This document shows, piece by piece, positions 1 to 6,498 of a stretch of DNA of 12,860 nucleotides. The notes under the pieces are model-generated. The model worked only from the letters and a program-made list of their open reading frames with translations, ran no database searches and was not told the DNA's origin. Within the stretch, counting starts at the first letter, position 1. Each line of letters opens with the position of its first letter. The DNA comes from an uncultured Lachnospiraceae bacterium (GTDB taxonomy: Bacteria > Bacillota_A > Clostridia > Lachnospirales > Lachnospiraceae): contig CADBME010000326.1 of assembly GCA_902795715.1 (NCBI GenBank), positions 1 through 12,860 on the forward strand. The letters run 5' to 3'. A program made the position numbers and the translations under genes.

Positions 1-1
1 G

Positions 2-40
2 GGTATGCTTGAGACAGTAGGACAGGAAGTATTTGCCTGA
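2..40 (+). CDS. 3' end of an unidentified upstream gene (partial)
   Basis: One frame is open from the window edge and ends in TGA at 38-40, giving a 12-residue tail GMLETVGQEVFA. The next gene starts 73 bases later with its own ribosome binding site. In an arabinose operon the gene before araB is often araD, araA or a regulator, but this tail is too short to assign. The other two forward frames stop by positions 12 and 20, so this is the only frame compatible with a gene running in from the left. It could also be chance. Confidence 0.3.
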   Translation, partial: GMLETVGQEVFA

Positions 41-113
41 GTCTGATGATAAAGACATATAAAGAGAAGATAAATCAAAGATCAAGAGAAGGTTTTGAAA
101 GGAGATTATTACC

Positions 114-1826
114 ATGGCAAAGTATGTGATTGGAGTGGATTACGGAACATTATCAGGAAGAGCTGTTATTGCGGATGTGGAGACAGGAAGGGAGCTGCCC
201 AAGGTATGTGATTATATATATCCTCATGCAGTTATGAGAAAAGAACTTCCTAACGGAAAGGCCCTGCCGGCGGATTACGCTCTTCAGCATCCCCAGGATT
301 ATCTCGAGACCATTTCCAATGTTGTCCCTGAAGTGATGAAGTCTAACGGCGTGTCCCCGGATGATGTCATCGCGATCGGCATTGATTTTACAGCCTGCTC
401 GGTTCTTCCTGTGGACAAGGAGGGGACTCCTCTCTGTTTCTCAGGGAAATTCAATGAGGATCCCATGGCCTATGTTCAGCTCTGGCAGCATCACGGGGCC
501 CAGTTTGAAGCTGATGAGATCACCCGGATTGCAGAGGAGAGAGGGGAGAACTTCTTGGCAAGACTTGGGGGCAAGGTATCCTCAGAATCCCTGATTCCCC
601 GTCTCTGGAAAATAGCCAAGGACGATCCGGAACTTTACCATGATATGGATGAGTATCTGGAAGCAGGAGACTGGATGGTGGAGCAGCTTACCGGAAACCG
701 CTTCCGCAATTCCTGCGACGCAGGCTGCAAGAGCCTCTGGCACTCCAAAGAGGGATTCCCCTCAAAAGAATTCTTCCGGGCTTTAGATGAAAGAATTGAA
801 AATGTAGTAGAAGAAAAACTTCATTCTCCCATCCGCTCCATCGGTTCCAAAGCCGGAGAGATCACAGAGAAGGGAGCCCGCCTGACCGGTCTGAACCCGG
901 GAACTGCCGTTTCCGTTGCCATTGCAGACGGTCATGCCTCCGTAGCCGGTACTTTAAAAGACGCTGCAGAAGGACAGATGGTCATGATCATGGGAACTTC
1001 CTGTGCCCATTTCCTGGTAGGAACAGAGGATAAGATCGTTCCAGGATGTTTCAGTGTTGCCATGGATTCCGTACTTCCCGGTTTCTATGGATATGAATGC
1101 GGTCAGAGCGGTTTCGGTGATCACTATGCCTGGTTTGTTAACCACTGTGTTCCGGAAGAATACAGCCAGGTCGCCAAGGCAAAGAACATGGATATCCACC
1201 AGTATCTTACAGAGAAGTGTTCCGGTCTGGTTCCGGGCGAAAGCGGCCTTCTGGCTCTGGACTGGTGGAACGGAAACCGGTCTGTATTAAATGACAGTAA
1301 TCTTACCGGCCTTATCGTGGGCATGAATCTGACCACAAGACCGGAAGAGATCTACAGAGCCCTCATTGAGGCGACAGCATACGGAACCCGCAAGATCATT
1401 GACACATTTGAGGAATCCGGTGTGCCGGTAGAAAAAATCTATGCTACCGGAGGCATTTCCCAGAAAAATGCCCTGGCTATGCAGATTTTTGCCGATATCA
1501 CAAAGCGTCCCATCCGCATCGCGGCATCAAGGAATTCTGGAGCCCTGGGGTCTGCCGTCCTCGCTTCCCTGGCAGCAGGGTCCGACCGGGGTGGTTATGA
1601 CCGGGTCGGGGACGCCACCGGCGTTATGGCCAACCTGACTGACATCGAGTATATTCCCAATCCCCAGCATTCGGCTATCTATGATAAGCTGTATGAAAAC
1701 TATACACAACTTCATGATTATTTCGGAAGGGGAGGAAGTCCTGTGATGAGAAATCTAAAAGATATCCAAAAAGAAGTTGTCCTGAAAAAAGCAGAATGGA
1801 ACCTGACAGACCATCTGACCATGTAG
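114..1826 (+). CDS. araB: L-ribulokinase AraB
   Basis: Cytoplasmic FGGY-family sugar kinase that phosphorylates L-ribulose to L-ribulose-5-phosphate, the second step of L-arabinose catabolism after AraA and before AraD. At 570 aa it has the usual AraB length. Visible motifs in order: N-terminal phosphate loop GVDYGT (7-12); DFTACS (91-96), typical of AraB; EAGDW (183-187); CDAGCKSLW (201-209); IADGHAS, with D272 as the likely catalytic base; second phosphate motif MGTSCAHF (293-300); ECGQSGFGDHYAW (328-340); and the adenosine motif ATGGISQKN near 444-452. The start is fixed by GAAAGGAG about ten bases upstream. No araA or araD lies in view; downstream is a ROK regulator with its own promoter. 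No clear oligo-T terminator follows the stop. A weak promoter (TTGCCT at 33, TATAAA at 58, 19-base spacer) is possible, but the gene may be transcribed from further upstream. Confidence 0.95.
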   Translation: MAKYVIGVDYGTLSGRAVIADVETGRELPKVCDYIYPHAVMRKELPNGKALPADYALQHPQDYLETISNVVPEVMKSNGVSPDDVIAIGIDFTACSVLPVDKEGTPLCFSGKFNEDPMAYVQLWQHHGAQFEADEITRIAEERGENFLARLGGKVSSESLIPRLWKIAKDDPELYHDMDEYLEAGDWMVEQLTGNRFRNSCDAGCKSLWHSKEGFPSKEFFRALDERIENVVEEKLHSPIRSIGSKAGEITEKGARLTGLNPGTAVSVAIADGHASVAGTLKDAAEGQMVMIMGTSCAHFLVGTEDKIVPGCFSVAMDSVLPGFYGYECGQSGFGDHYAWFVNHCVPEEYSQVAKAKNMDIHQYLTEKCSGLVPGESGLLALDWWNGNRSVLNDSNLTGLIVGMNLTTRPEEIYRALIEATAYGTRKIIDTFEESGVPVEKIYATGGISQKNALAMQIFADITKRPIRIAASRNSGALGSAVLASLAAGSDRGGYDRVGDATGVMANLTDIEYIPNPQHSAIYDKLYENYTQLHDYFGRGGSPVMRNLKDIQKEVVLKKAEWNLTDHLTM

Positions 1827-1871
1827 TATATCTGATATAAGGAAGGCTTTATGTATCCGGCGCTTTCTCCA

Positions 1872-1900
1872 TTCCATCCCCTAAGGGAATATGATATAAT
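1872..1900 (+). promoter_or_regulatory. Extended -10 promoter of the ROK regulator gene, with an inverted repeat
   Basis: TGATATAAT at 1892-1900 is a perfect -10 hexamer with the extended TG. The matching -35 position (1872-1877, TTCCAT, 17-base spacer) is a poor match, so the extended -10 probably carries the promoter. An imperfect inverted repeat, ATTCC at 1871-1875 and GGAAT at 1886-1890, sits between the two boxes and could be an operator for autoregulation. The promoter call is good; the operator is speculative. Confidence 0.6.
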
Positions 1901-1934
1901 AATTTAAATTTTGCTGAAATGGAGAAGTATTATT

Positions 1935-3074
1935 ATGAAGAAAAAAGCCGGAAACACGCAGAATCTGATGCGGATCATCCGCTTGCTGCGACATGAAAAT
2001 CCCATGACCCGGCAGGAGATTGCCGGGTCACTCAAACTGAGTATGCCCACGGTTCTTTCCGCTATCGACGACCTTCTGTCGAGAGGAATTCTTGAGGAAA
2101 CCGGAGAAAATGCTTCTACAGGCGGAAGAAGGGCCAAAGTTTTCAGCTTAAAAAAAGAAGGATGGTACGGGCTGGGTATTCAGATTACCCGAAAACATGT
2201 AAGGCTGGCCCTGGCCCATCCCGGCGGCCAGGTGGACTATTATGAACGATTTTCCCACCCTTTCCGGGATATCCCATCCTGGTATCGGACTTTAGGAGAA
2301 ATCATCGCTGATTTTGTCATGGGGGCTCAAATTGATGAAAAGAGCATTCTGGGAGCCGGCCTTTCATTTCCCGGGATTATTGACCAGGAAAATGACATGA
2401 TTCTCCATTCCCATGTCTTTCACATTCAGAATGTGAGCCTGGACCGCTTTTACAAATGCATTCCCTATCCCCTGATTGTGGAAAACGATGCCAATTGTGC
2501 CTGCTATGCGGAACAAAACACCAGGAAAGAGACCTTCCTCTATATTTCACTCAACGAATCAGTGGGTGGCGCCCTGATGATCGATCGCAGGCTTCACGGA
2601 GGAAATAACTGGACGGCAGGCGAGGTCGGACATGTTCTTCTTTATCCCCGGGGAAAAGTCTGTTACTGCGGCAAAAAAGGATGCTCCGATGCCTATCTGA
2701 ATACAGGGGTACTCCTTGGGGAAAAGGAAAATGGCGAGGAGGAAACCCTGGAAGACTTCTTTGACAGATTGGATCACAAAGACCCGGATGCCTTGTCCAT
2801 CTGGAAAAGCTATCTGTCCGATCTGGCCATACTCTGCAGCAATATGCGTATGGTCCTTGACATGGATATCGTTCTGGGCGGGGATGTAGGCGCCTGCATG
2901 GGACCCTGGATAGATGATCTGTCCATTCTGGTGGAACCACTGGATCTTTTCTCAAGAAATGTAGACTACATCTCAGCCTGCACCTGCAAAAAACATATTT
3001 TTACAACAGGGGCAGCCCTGAAAGCCATCGAATATTTTGATGAAAACATCCTTTTGATGTCCGATACAAAATGA
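1935..3074 (+). CDS. ROK-family transcriptional regulator (XylR/NagC-type repressor)
   Basis: Cytoplasmic DNA-binding regulator of 379 aa, presumably controlling a sugar-utilisation operon. Residues 8-60 form a winged helix-turn-helix (TRQEIAGSLKLSMPTVLSAIDDLLSRGILEE), followed by the GGRR linker. The rest is a ROK fold: GLSFPGIID near 142-150, ENDAN (183-187), and the ROK zinc site with H223 in GEVGH and C233, C235 and C240 in CYCGKKGC. The DxGxT phosphate loop of ROK sugar kinases is absent at the start of the ROK domain (GLGIQITRKHVRLAL), which fits a sensor that binds sugar rather than an enzyme. The ATG at 1935 is preferred because GGAGAAG lies 7 bases before it; an in-frame TTG at 1911 would add 8 residues but has no such site. 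Its position after araB suggests control of arabinose or related sugar genes, but the ligand is not readable. Confidence 0.88.
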   Translation: MKKKAGNTQNLMRIIRLLRHENPMTRQEIAGSLKLSMPTVLSAIDDLLSRGILEETGENASTGGRRAKVFSLKKEGWYGLGIQITRKHVRLALAHPGGQVDYYERFSHPFRDIPSWYRTLGEIIADFVMGAQIDEKSILGAGLSFPGIIDQENDMILHSHVFHIQNVSLDRFYKCIPYPLIVENDANCACYAEQNTRKETFLYISLNESVGGALMIDRRLHGGNNWTAGEVGHVLLYPRGKVCYCGKKGCSDAYLNTGVLLGEKENGEEETLEDFFDRLDHKDPDALSIWKSYLSDLAILCSNMRMVLDMDIVLGGDVGACMGPWIDDLSILVEPLDLFSRNVDYISACTCKKHIFTTGAALKAIEYFDENILLMSDTK

Positions 3075-3087
3075 GTATCGTATTTTT
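3062..3087 (+). terminator. Weak candidate terminator after the ROK regulator
   Basis: CGATAC (3062-3067) pairs with GTATCG (3075-3080) around a 7-base loop and is followed by TATTTTT. The stop codon of the regulator lies in the loop. Six base pairs is short and only moderately GC, so it may be inefficient. Confidence 0.4.
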
Positions 3088-3198
3088 CCATGCTTTCTGT
3101 TATATAGAATAAAAATGATCCCTTTTCCTGGTATAGAATAATATCAGATTCGTTTGTTATCACAATATCATGTGTTCTAGAGAAGGTGAGGGATACCA

Positions 3199-3552
3199 AT
3201 GAGTACAATTCTTGAGAATCTGAGAGTATTAAATCTGGTTCAGGAAAGCGGAAAGATGGAATTCAGCAATTACGGATCCATCAGTTCCATTTCCAAAAAA
3301 TTCAATGAGATCAACAAGGAAAGAGAGCTTTCCGGCAAGGATACCCTGATCCAGGAGATGCGTGAGAAAAACTTTGCCAGAATCAAAAAAGAGATGGGAT
3401 TCGGCAACGACCTGGCCCAGAGTGATATTTCCAGAGAGTACATTGAGAAGTACAAAGCAGCAGCCTACGGACAATCCGCTGCAGCTGAAAGCACATCGCT
3501 TCTCAAAGCACTCCGCCAGAGGAACATGGATGAGGCCACAAAGAAAATGTAA
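3199..3552 (+). CDS. Small uncharacterised protein, 117 aa
   Basis: I do not recognise this family. The ATG is preceded by AAGGTGAGGG with suitable spacing, and the frame has coding-like composition. The product is hydrophilic with no signal peptide, membrane segment or cysteine. It is rich in Lys, Glu, Ser and Asn and predicted largely helical: residues 30-70 (SKKFNEINKERELSGKDTLIQEMREKNFARIKKEM) and 78-115 look like amphipathic helices separated by GFGND. It stands alone between the ROK regulator and a dispersed repeat. Upstream, the motif TATAGAATAA occurs twice (3103-3112 and 3132-3141, 29 bases apart), but neither copy has a good -35 box, so the promoter is undefined. An opposite-strand frame over the same region runs into the repeat and has no convincing start, so the + strand is preferred. 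Confidence 0.7.
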   Translation: MSTILENLRVLNLVQESGKMEFSNYGSISSISKKFNEINKERELSGKDTLIQEMREKNFARIKKEMGFGNDLAQSDISREYIEKYKAAAYGQSAAAESTSLLKALRQRNMDEATKKM

Positions 3553-3565
3553 GGACCTGAAAGCT

Positions 3566-3586
3566 GTGGGACAGTGGTGACGGTTT
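3566..3586 (+). repeat. Truncated copy of the dispersed palindromic repeat
   Basis: GTGGGACAGTGGTGAC here matches the sequence at the very end of the window (from 12845) with one difference, and resembles the outer part of the large palindrome that follows (GGGACAATGGGGAC). It starts 13 bases after the stop of the small protein gene and looks like a broken or nested copy of the same element. Confidence 0.6.
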
Positions 3587-3589
3587 ATA

Positions 3590-3673
3590 TGGGACAATGG
3601 GGACGTTTCATTCTGTCCCACTTTGTTAAAGTTGATACAAAGTGGGACAGAATGAAACGTCCCCATTGTCCCA
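3590..3673. repeat. Palindromic dispersed repeat with perfect 36-bp arms (REP/MITE-like)
   Basis: The left arm 3591-3626 is the exact reverse complement of the right arm 3637-3672, 36 of 36 bases, and T3590/A3673 adds a 37th pair. The loop is 10 bases (3627-3636). Each arm contains GGGACA..GGGGACG.. and GTCCC, so the arm has internal dyad symmetry as well. GGGACAGN..ACGTCCCC palindromes of this kind are, from general knowledge, scattered in many clostridial genomes and have been linked to REP-associated tyrosine transposases (Y1/IS200-like). No transposase lies in this window. It is not followed by an oligo-T tract, so it is not a standard terminator. Confidence 0.88.
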
Positions 3674-3694
3674 CTATTTTGCACCAAAAACCTC

Positions 3695-3723
3695 TTGCAG
3701 TCCCTACTTCTTTATGTTATACT
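3695..3723 (+). promoter_or_regulatory. Strong sigma-A promoter of rpsB
   Basis: TTGCAG at 3695-3700, a 17-base spacer, and TATACT at 3718-3723 preceded by TG at 3715-3716 (extended -10). It lies just downstream of the palindromic repeat. The predicted start near 3730 gives a leader of about 150 bases before rpsB. Confidence 0.8.
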
Positions 3724-3729
3724 TTCATT

Positions 3730-3882
3730 TGTTGTCTTTTAACCATACACGTTGCCGGATTCTTGGGCCCAGTGCCTGCCTGATTTGTTTTGCCGGACTA
3801 TAAAGCTTTGGTGAAGCCCGTCAATGCAGGTGGCCGCAAGGAGTGGAGGGCGGCGGAAGATTAAACGAAAAGGAGAAGAAAC
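3730..3882 (+). promoter_or_regulatory. Structured 5' leader of rpsB, candidate ribosomal-protein autoregulatory RNA
   Basis: About 150 GC-rich untranslated bases lie between the promoter and rpsB. Stems visible by eye: GCCTGC (3774-3779) with GCAGGT (3826-3831, one G-U pair); a nested GCTT (3805-3808) with AAGC (3814-3817); and GCCGC (3833-3837) with GCGGC (3850-3854), ending shortly before the AAAGGAG ribosome binding site. S2 is known to repress its own operon through the leader in E. coli; whether this RNA does the same is inference. No small reading frame with a good ribosome binding site was seen in it. Confidence 0.5.
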
Positions 3883-4608
3883 ATGAGTGTACTTTCTATG
3901 AAACAGCTGCTTGAAGCTGGTGTGCATTTCGGACATCAGACCAGAAGATGGAACCCCAAGATGGCTCCCTATATCTACACAGAGCGTAACGGCATCTACA
4001 TTATCGACCTTCAGAAGTCCGTAGGAATGGTTGACGATGCTTATAATGCAGTGAAGGATTGTGTAGCCAACGGTGGAAAGATCCTCTTTGTAGGAACCAA
4101 GAAGCAGGCTCAGGATTCCATTAAGAATGAGGCAGAGCGCTGCGGTATGTTCTATGTAAACCAGAGATGGTTAGGTGGAATGATCACAAACTTTAAGACC
4201 ATTCAGAGCCGTATTGCTCAGCTGAAGAAGATCAAGGCCATGGAAGAAGATGGCACTTTCGAACTTCTTCCCAAAAAGGAAGTTATCAAATTAAAGAAAC
4301 AGCAGGAGAAACTTCAGAAGAACCTGGGCGGCATTGAAGAGATGCAGGATGTTCCGGATATGATCTTTGTCGTTGACCCCAGAAAAGAGAGAATCTGTGT
4401 TCAGGAAGCTCATACATTGGGAATTCCGCTGATCGGTATCTGTGATACCAATTGTGATCCGGAAGAGCTTGATTATGTCATTCCGGGAAATGATGACGCA
4501 ATCCGCGCCGTGAAACTGATCGTCGGCAAGATGGCAGATGCTGTTATCGAAGGCAATCAGGGCGTTGATGCTGAGGTTTCTGACGAGGAAGAGGAAGAAG
4601 AGGCATAA
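3883..4608 (+). CDS. rpsB: 30S ribosomal protein S2
   Basis: Structural protein of the small ribosomal subunit, bound at the head-body junction and needed for S1 docking or its equivalent. At 241 aa it has the normal bacterial length. The S2 signature [20 protein letters not shown] (6-25) is intact, followed by [47 protein letters not shown] and [10 protein letters not shown], all characteristic of S2. The C-terminus is an acidic tail ([13 protein letters not shown]), which is common in this family. The start is set by AAAGGAGAAG just before the ATG. It opens the rpsB-tsf unit, driven by the strong promoter at 3695, and is followed by an intergenic hairpin that may limit readthrough to tsf. 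Confidence 0.98.
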   Translation: MSVLSMKQLLEAGVHFGHQTRRWNPKMAPYIYTERNGIYIIDLQKSVGMVDDAYNAVKDCVANGGKILFVGTKKQAQDSIKNEAERCGMFYVNQRWLGGMITNFKTIQSRIAQLKKIKAMEEDGTFELLPKKEVIKLKKQQEKLQKNLGGIEEMQDVPDMIFVVDPRKERICVQEAHTLGIPLIGICDTNCDPEELDYVIPGNDDAIRAVKLIVGKMADAVIEGNQGVDAEVSDEEEEEEA

Positions 4609-4675
4609 GTCATCATTGTGTGATCTAAAAGGATAAGACCAGGCAGTCTGATTCTTATATGCTTTGACAGTTCGT

Positions 4676-4706
4676 CCCGGCCTGCGTCAAACAGGCCGGG
4701 CTTTTT
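4676..4706 (+). terminator. Intergenic terminator/attenuator between rpsB and tsf
   Basis: CCCGGCCTG (4676-4684) pairs perfectly with CAGGCCGGG (4692-4700) around a 7-base loop, followed by CTTTTTAA. This is a textbook intrinsic terminator located between two genes normally co-transcribed. I see no good promoter between it and tsf, so partial readthrough is the likely arrangement, as reported for the E. coli rpsB-tsf spacer. Confidence 0.85.
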
Positions 4707-4754
4707 AATGATTTTTTTATGGAATGAAAATACTTTTGATCAGGAGGAATTAAG

Positions 4755-5690
4755 ATGGCTATCACAGCAAAACAGGTAAAAGAGTTACGAGAGATGACAG
4801 GCGCCGGAATGATGGATTGTAAGAAAGCTCTTACAGCCTCGGATGGTGATTTTGATAAAGCGATCGAGTTTTTAAGAGAAAAAGGCCTGGCAACTGCTGA
4901 GAAGAAATCCGGCAGAATCGCTGCAGAAGGTATCGTAAAGGTTCTGGTAGCAGAGGACAGCAAGAAGGCTGTAGCAGTGGAAGTAAACGCAGAGACAGAC
5001 TTCGTTGCAAAGAACGAGAAGTTCCAGGATTATGTGGGTCAGGTAGCTGAGCAGGCTCTTGATACAGAGGCAGCTGACATTGACGCTTTCCTGGCTGAGC
5101 CCTGGAAATTTGACACGGACAAGACCGTCAAAGAAGCTCTGGCCGGACAGATTGCCGTAATCGGCGAAAACATGAACATCCGTCGTTTTACTCAGGTTCA
5201 TGAGGATAATGGTCTGATCGCTTCCTACACACATATGGGAGGAAAGATCGGCGTTCTTCTGGATGTAGAAACAGACATTGTCAATGACAAGGTTGAAGAG
5301 ATGGCCAAGAATATCTGTATGCAGGTTGCAGCTATGAACCCCAAGTATACAGACCGCTCGGAAGTTGATCAGGATTTCCTTGCGAAAGAAGAAGAAATCC
5401 TTGCAGCAGCAGCCCGCAACGAGAAACCGGGTGCCAATGATAAGATTATCTCCGGTATGGTGAAGGGACGTCTTAACAAAGAGCTTAAAGAGATCTGCCT
5501 GATGGATCAGGTATACGTAAAGGCTGAGGACGGAAAGCAGACCGTTCAGAAATACGTAGCAGAAGTTGCCAAGGCAGAAGGCGCTTCCATCAAGGTCAAG
5601 GGCTTTGTCCGCATGGAGACCGGCGAAGGTATTGAGAAGAAGGAAGAAGACTTTGCGGCAGAAGTAGCAGCTCAGATGGCCGGCAAATAA
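4755..5690 (+). CDS. tsf: Translation elongation factor Ts
   Basis: Guanine-nucleotide exchange factor that releases GDP from EF-Tu in the cytoplasm. It is 311 aa, within the usual range. An N-terminal UBA-like domain (1-55) carries LREMTGAGMMDCKKAL, which contacts EF-Tu. The core has the exchange motif TDFVAKN with D82 and F83, equivalent to the Asp-Phe pair that inserts into EF-Tu, and the first core signature in VEVNAETDF. The second half contains the coiled-coil stretch EEEILAAAARNEKPGANDKIISGMVKGRLNKELKEICLMDQ and the usual end. AGGAGG lies 8 bases before the ATG. It follows rpsB after a terminator-like hairpin and is closed by a strong terminator at 5738-5768. pyrH and frr, frequent next genes, are absent here. 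Confidence 0.98.
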   Translation: MAITAKQVKELREMTGAGMMDCKKALTASDGDFDKAIEFLREKGLATAEKKSGRIAAEGIVKVLVAEDSKKAVAVEVNAETDFVAKNEKFQDYVGQVAEQALDTEAADIDAFLAEPWKFDTDKTVKEALAGQIAVIGENMNIRRFTQVHEDNGLIASYTHMGGKIGVLLDVETDIVNDKVEEMAKNICMQVAAMNPKYTDRSEVDQDFLAKEEEILAAAARNEKPGANDKIISGMVKGRLNKELKEICLMDQVYVKAEDGKQTVQKYVAEVAKAEGASIKVKGFVRMETGEGIEKKEEDFAAEVAAQMAGK

Positions 5691-5701
5691 TATCTCTTTC
5701 T

Positions 5702-5730
5702 TTATCATAACACTTGAAAAGCGATATAAT
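5702..5730 (+). promoter_or_regulatory. Promoter-like sequence abutting the tsf terminator
   Basis: TTATCA (5702-5707), a 17-base spacer, and a perfect TATAAT (5725-5730). A transcript from it would start near 5737, exactly at the base of the terminator hairpin. It may be chance in AT-rich sequence. Confidence 0.35.
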
Positions 5731-5737
5731 AATAGTG

Positions 5738-5768
5738 GGAGGATCCTTAGCGGGATCCTCTGCTTTTT
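5738..5768 (+). terminator. Intrinsic terminator of tsf
   Basis: GAGGATCC (5739-5746) pairs with GGATCCTC (5753-5760) around a 6-base loop, extended by a G-U pair, and followed by GCTTTTT. It closes the rpsB-tsf unit. Confidence 0.85.
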
Positions 5769-5862
5769 ATGGGACACCCGGGAACGGAGCAATGAAAAGA
5801 CCAGATGACCTGACCATGGATCCGGGTTCATGAAATTTAATCATATTCTGCCTTCTTTTAAG

Positions 5863-5891
5863 TTGAATTCATGACAGCAGGCGGTTATAAT
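5863..5891 (+). promoter_or_regulatory. Sigma-A promoter of the partner-switch cluster
   Basis: TTGAAT (5863-5868), a 17-base spacer, and TATAAT (5886-5891). The predicted start near 5898 gives an untranslated leader of about 85 bases. The -35 box overlaps the first of three TGAATTCA motifs, which would suit repression by a factor that binds them. Confidence 0.75.
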
Positions 5892-5955
5892 GAAGATACC
5901 AGGTTCAAAAGTGTTGAATTCATTGATTCTTTTATTTTGAATTGTCATGAATTCA
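5864..5955 (+). repeat. Three TGAATTCA palindromes, candidate operator array
   Basis: The perfect 8-bp palindrome TGAATTCA occurs at 5864-5871, 5915-5922 and 5948-5955, each flanked by similar bases (TTGAATTCATKA or TCATGAATTCA). A fourth half site, TGAATT at 5938-5943, forms an inverted repeat with the last copy. The first copy overlaps the -35 box and the others lie in the leader. An AT-rich palindrome can recur by chance, but three copies in 92 bases is suggestive. Confidence 0.45.
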
Positions 5956-5983
5956 GATAAATGTATTTCTGCGGGGAAAGACT

Positions 5984-6403
5984 ATGAAGAAAATTGAGAT
6001 TGAAGCAAAAGTTGATAATCTGACACAAGTTCTTTCTTTTGTGGATGAAGCTTTAGAAAGTCTGGAGTGTTCCATGAAGGAACAGATCCAGGTCGATGTA
6101 GCTGTGGAAGAAATCTATGTCAATATTGCCAGCTATGCCTACGGGGACCAGACAGGGATAGCTGAAATCTGTTTGGACTATGATGATTCACCTGAAAGTG
6201 GAAAATGGATTCAGATCAGATTTTCGGACACAGGTGTTCCCTATGATCCATTGAAGAAAGAAGATCCCAGAATTGATATGCCCGCTGAGGAAAGGGAAAT
6301 CGGTGGGCTCGGTATTTTTCTTGCCAAGAAAAATATGGATGAGATCAGCTATGAATATGAAGAGGGTCAGAATATTCTGACTATGAAAAAGAATCTTGCC
6401 TGA
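5984..6403 (+). CDS. RsbW/SpoIIAB-like anti-sigma factor serine kinase (HATPase_c_2)
   Basis: Small cytoplasmic GHKL ATPase of 139 aa, the length of RsbW/SpoIIAB proteins. In partner switching such a kinase holds a target protein (often a sigma factor) inactive and phosphorylates a STAS antagonist. The whole ATP site is visible: N box VEEIYVN with E43 as general base and N47 as Mg ligand; G1 box SDTGVPYDP with D82 and G84; G2 box REIGGLGIFLAKKNMD with G107, G108 and G110; then the C-terminal strand NILTMKK. The ribosome binding site is modest (GGGGAAAG, ATG at 5984). The STAS gene follows after 95 bases and is the natural partner. No sigma-B/F gene or PP2C phosphatase is adjacent, so the final target must be elsewhere or may not be a sigma factor. 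Confidence 0.88.
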   Translation: MKKIEIEAKVDNLTQVLSFVDEALESLECSMKEQIQVDVAVEEIYVNIASYAYGDQTGIAEICLDYDDSPESGKWIQIRFSDTGVPYDPLKKEDPRIDMPAEEREIGGLGIFLAKKNMDEISYEYEEGQNILTMKKNLA

Positions 6404-6423
6404 CATTTTCTGATTAATAATCT

Positions 6424-6452
6424 TTGTACATTTAAAAAAATAATGATATACT
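6424..6452 (+). promoter_or_regulatory. Strong extended -10 promoter of the STAS gene
   Basis: TTGTAC (6424-6429), a 17-base spacer, and TGATATACT (6444-6452), a near-consensus -10 with extended TG. It gives the STAS gene a source of transcript independent of the kinase gene. A short inverted repeat, CGGTT-T-AACCG (6473-6483), lies just before the GGAAAGGAG ribosome binding site. Confidence 0.75.
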
Positions 6453-6498
6453 AATTATATTAATATGATAAGCGGTTTAACCGGAAAGGAGTCCTATT

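Noticed and set aside
2551..2955. Opposite-strand open frame within the ROK regulator
   Set aside because: Shadow of the real gene: Pro/Arg/Cys-rich composition and no motif.
3590..3673. Reading the long palindrome as a transcription terminator
   Set aside because: No oligo-T tract on either side within the right distance, and related sequences appear at two other places in the window.
3229..3687. Opposite-strand frame covering the small protein and the palindrome
   Set aside because: It starts inside the mobile repeat and lacks a convincing ribosome binding site; the + strand frame has one.
4664..4669. TTGACA box between rpsB and tsf
   Set aside because: No -10 at 16-18 bases; that position falls in the terminator loop.
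4872..5831. Long opposite-strand open frame (319 codons) across tsf
   Set aside because: It lies antisense to an unmistakable tsf, its product has low-complexity Leu/Phe/Cys-rich composition with no known motif, and it is explained by the codon bias of tsf.
5792..5833. 13-residue reading frame MKRPDDLTMDPGS after the tsf terminator
   Set aside because: Too short, with weak start signal and no promoter of its own; likely chance.
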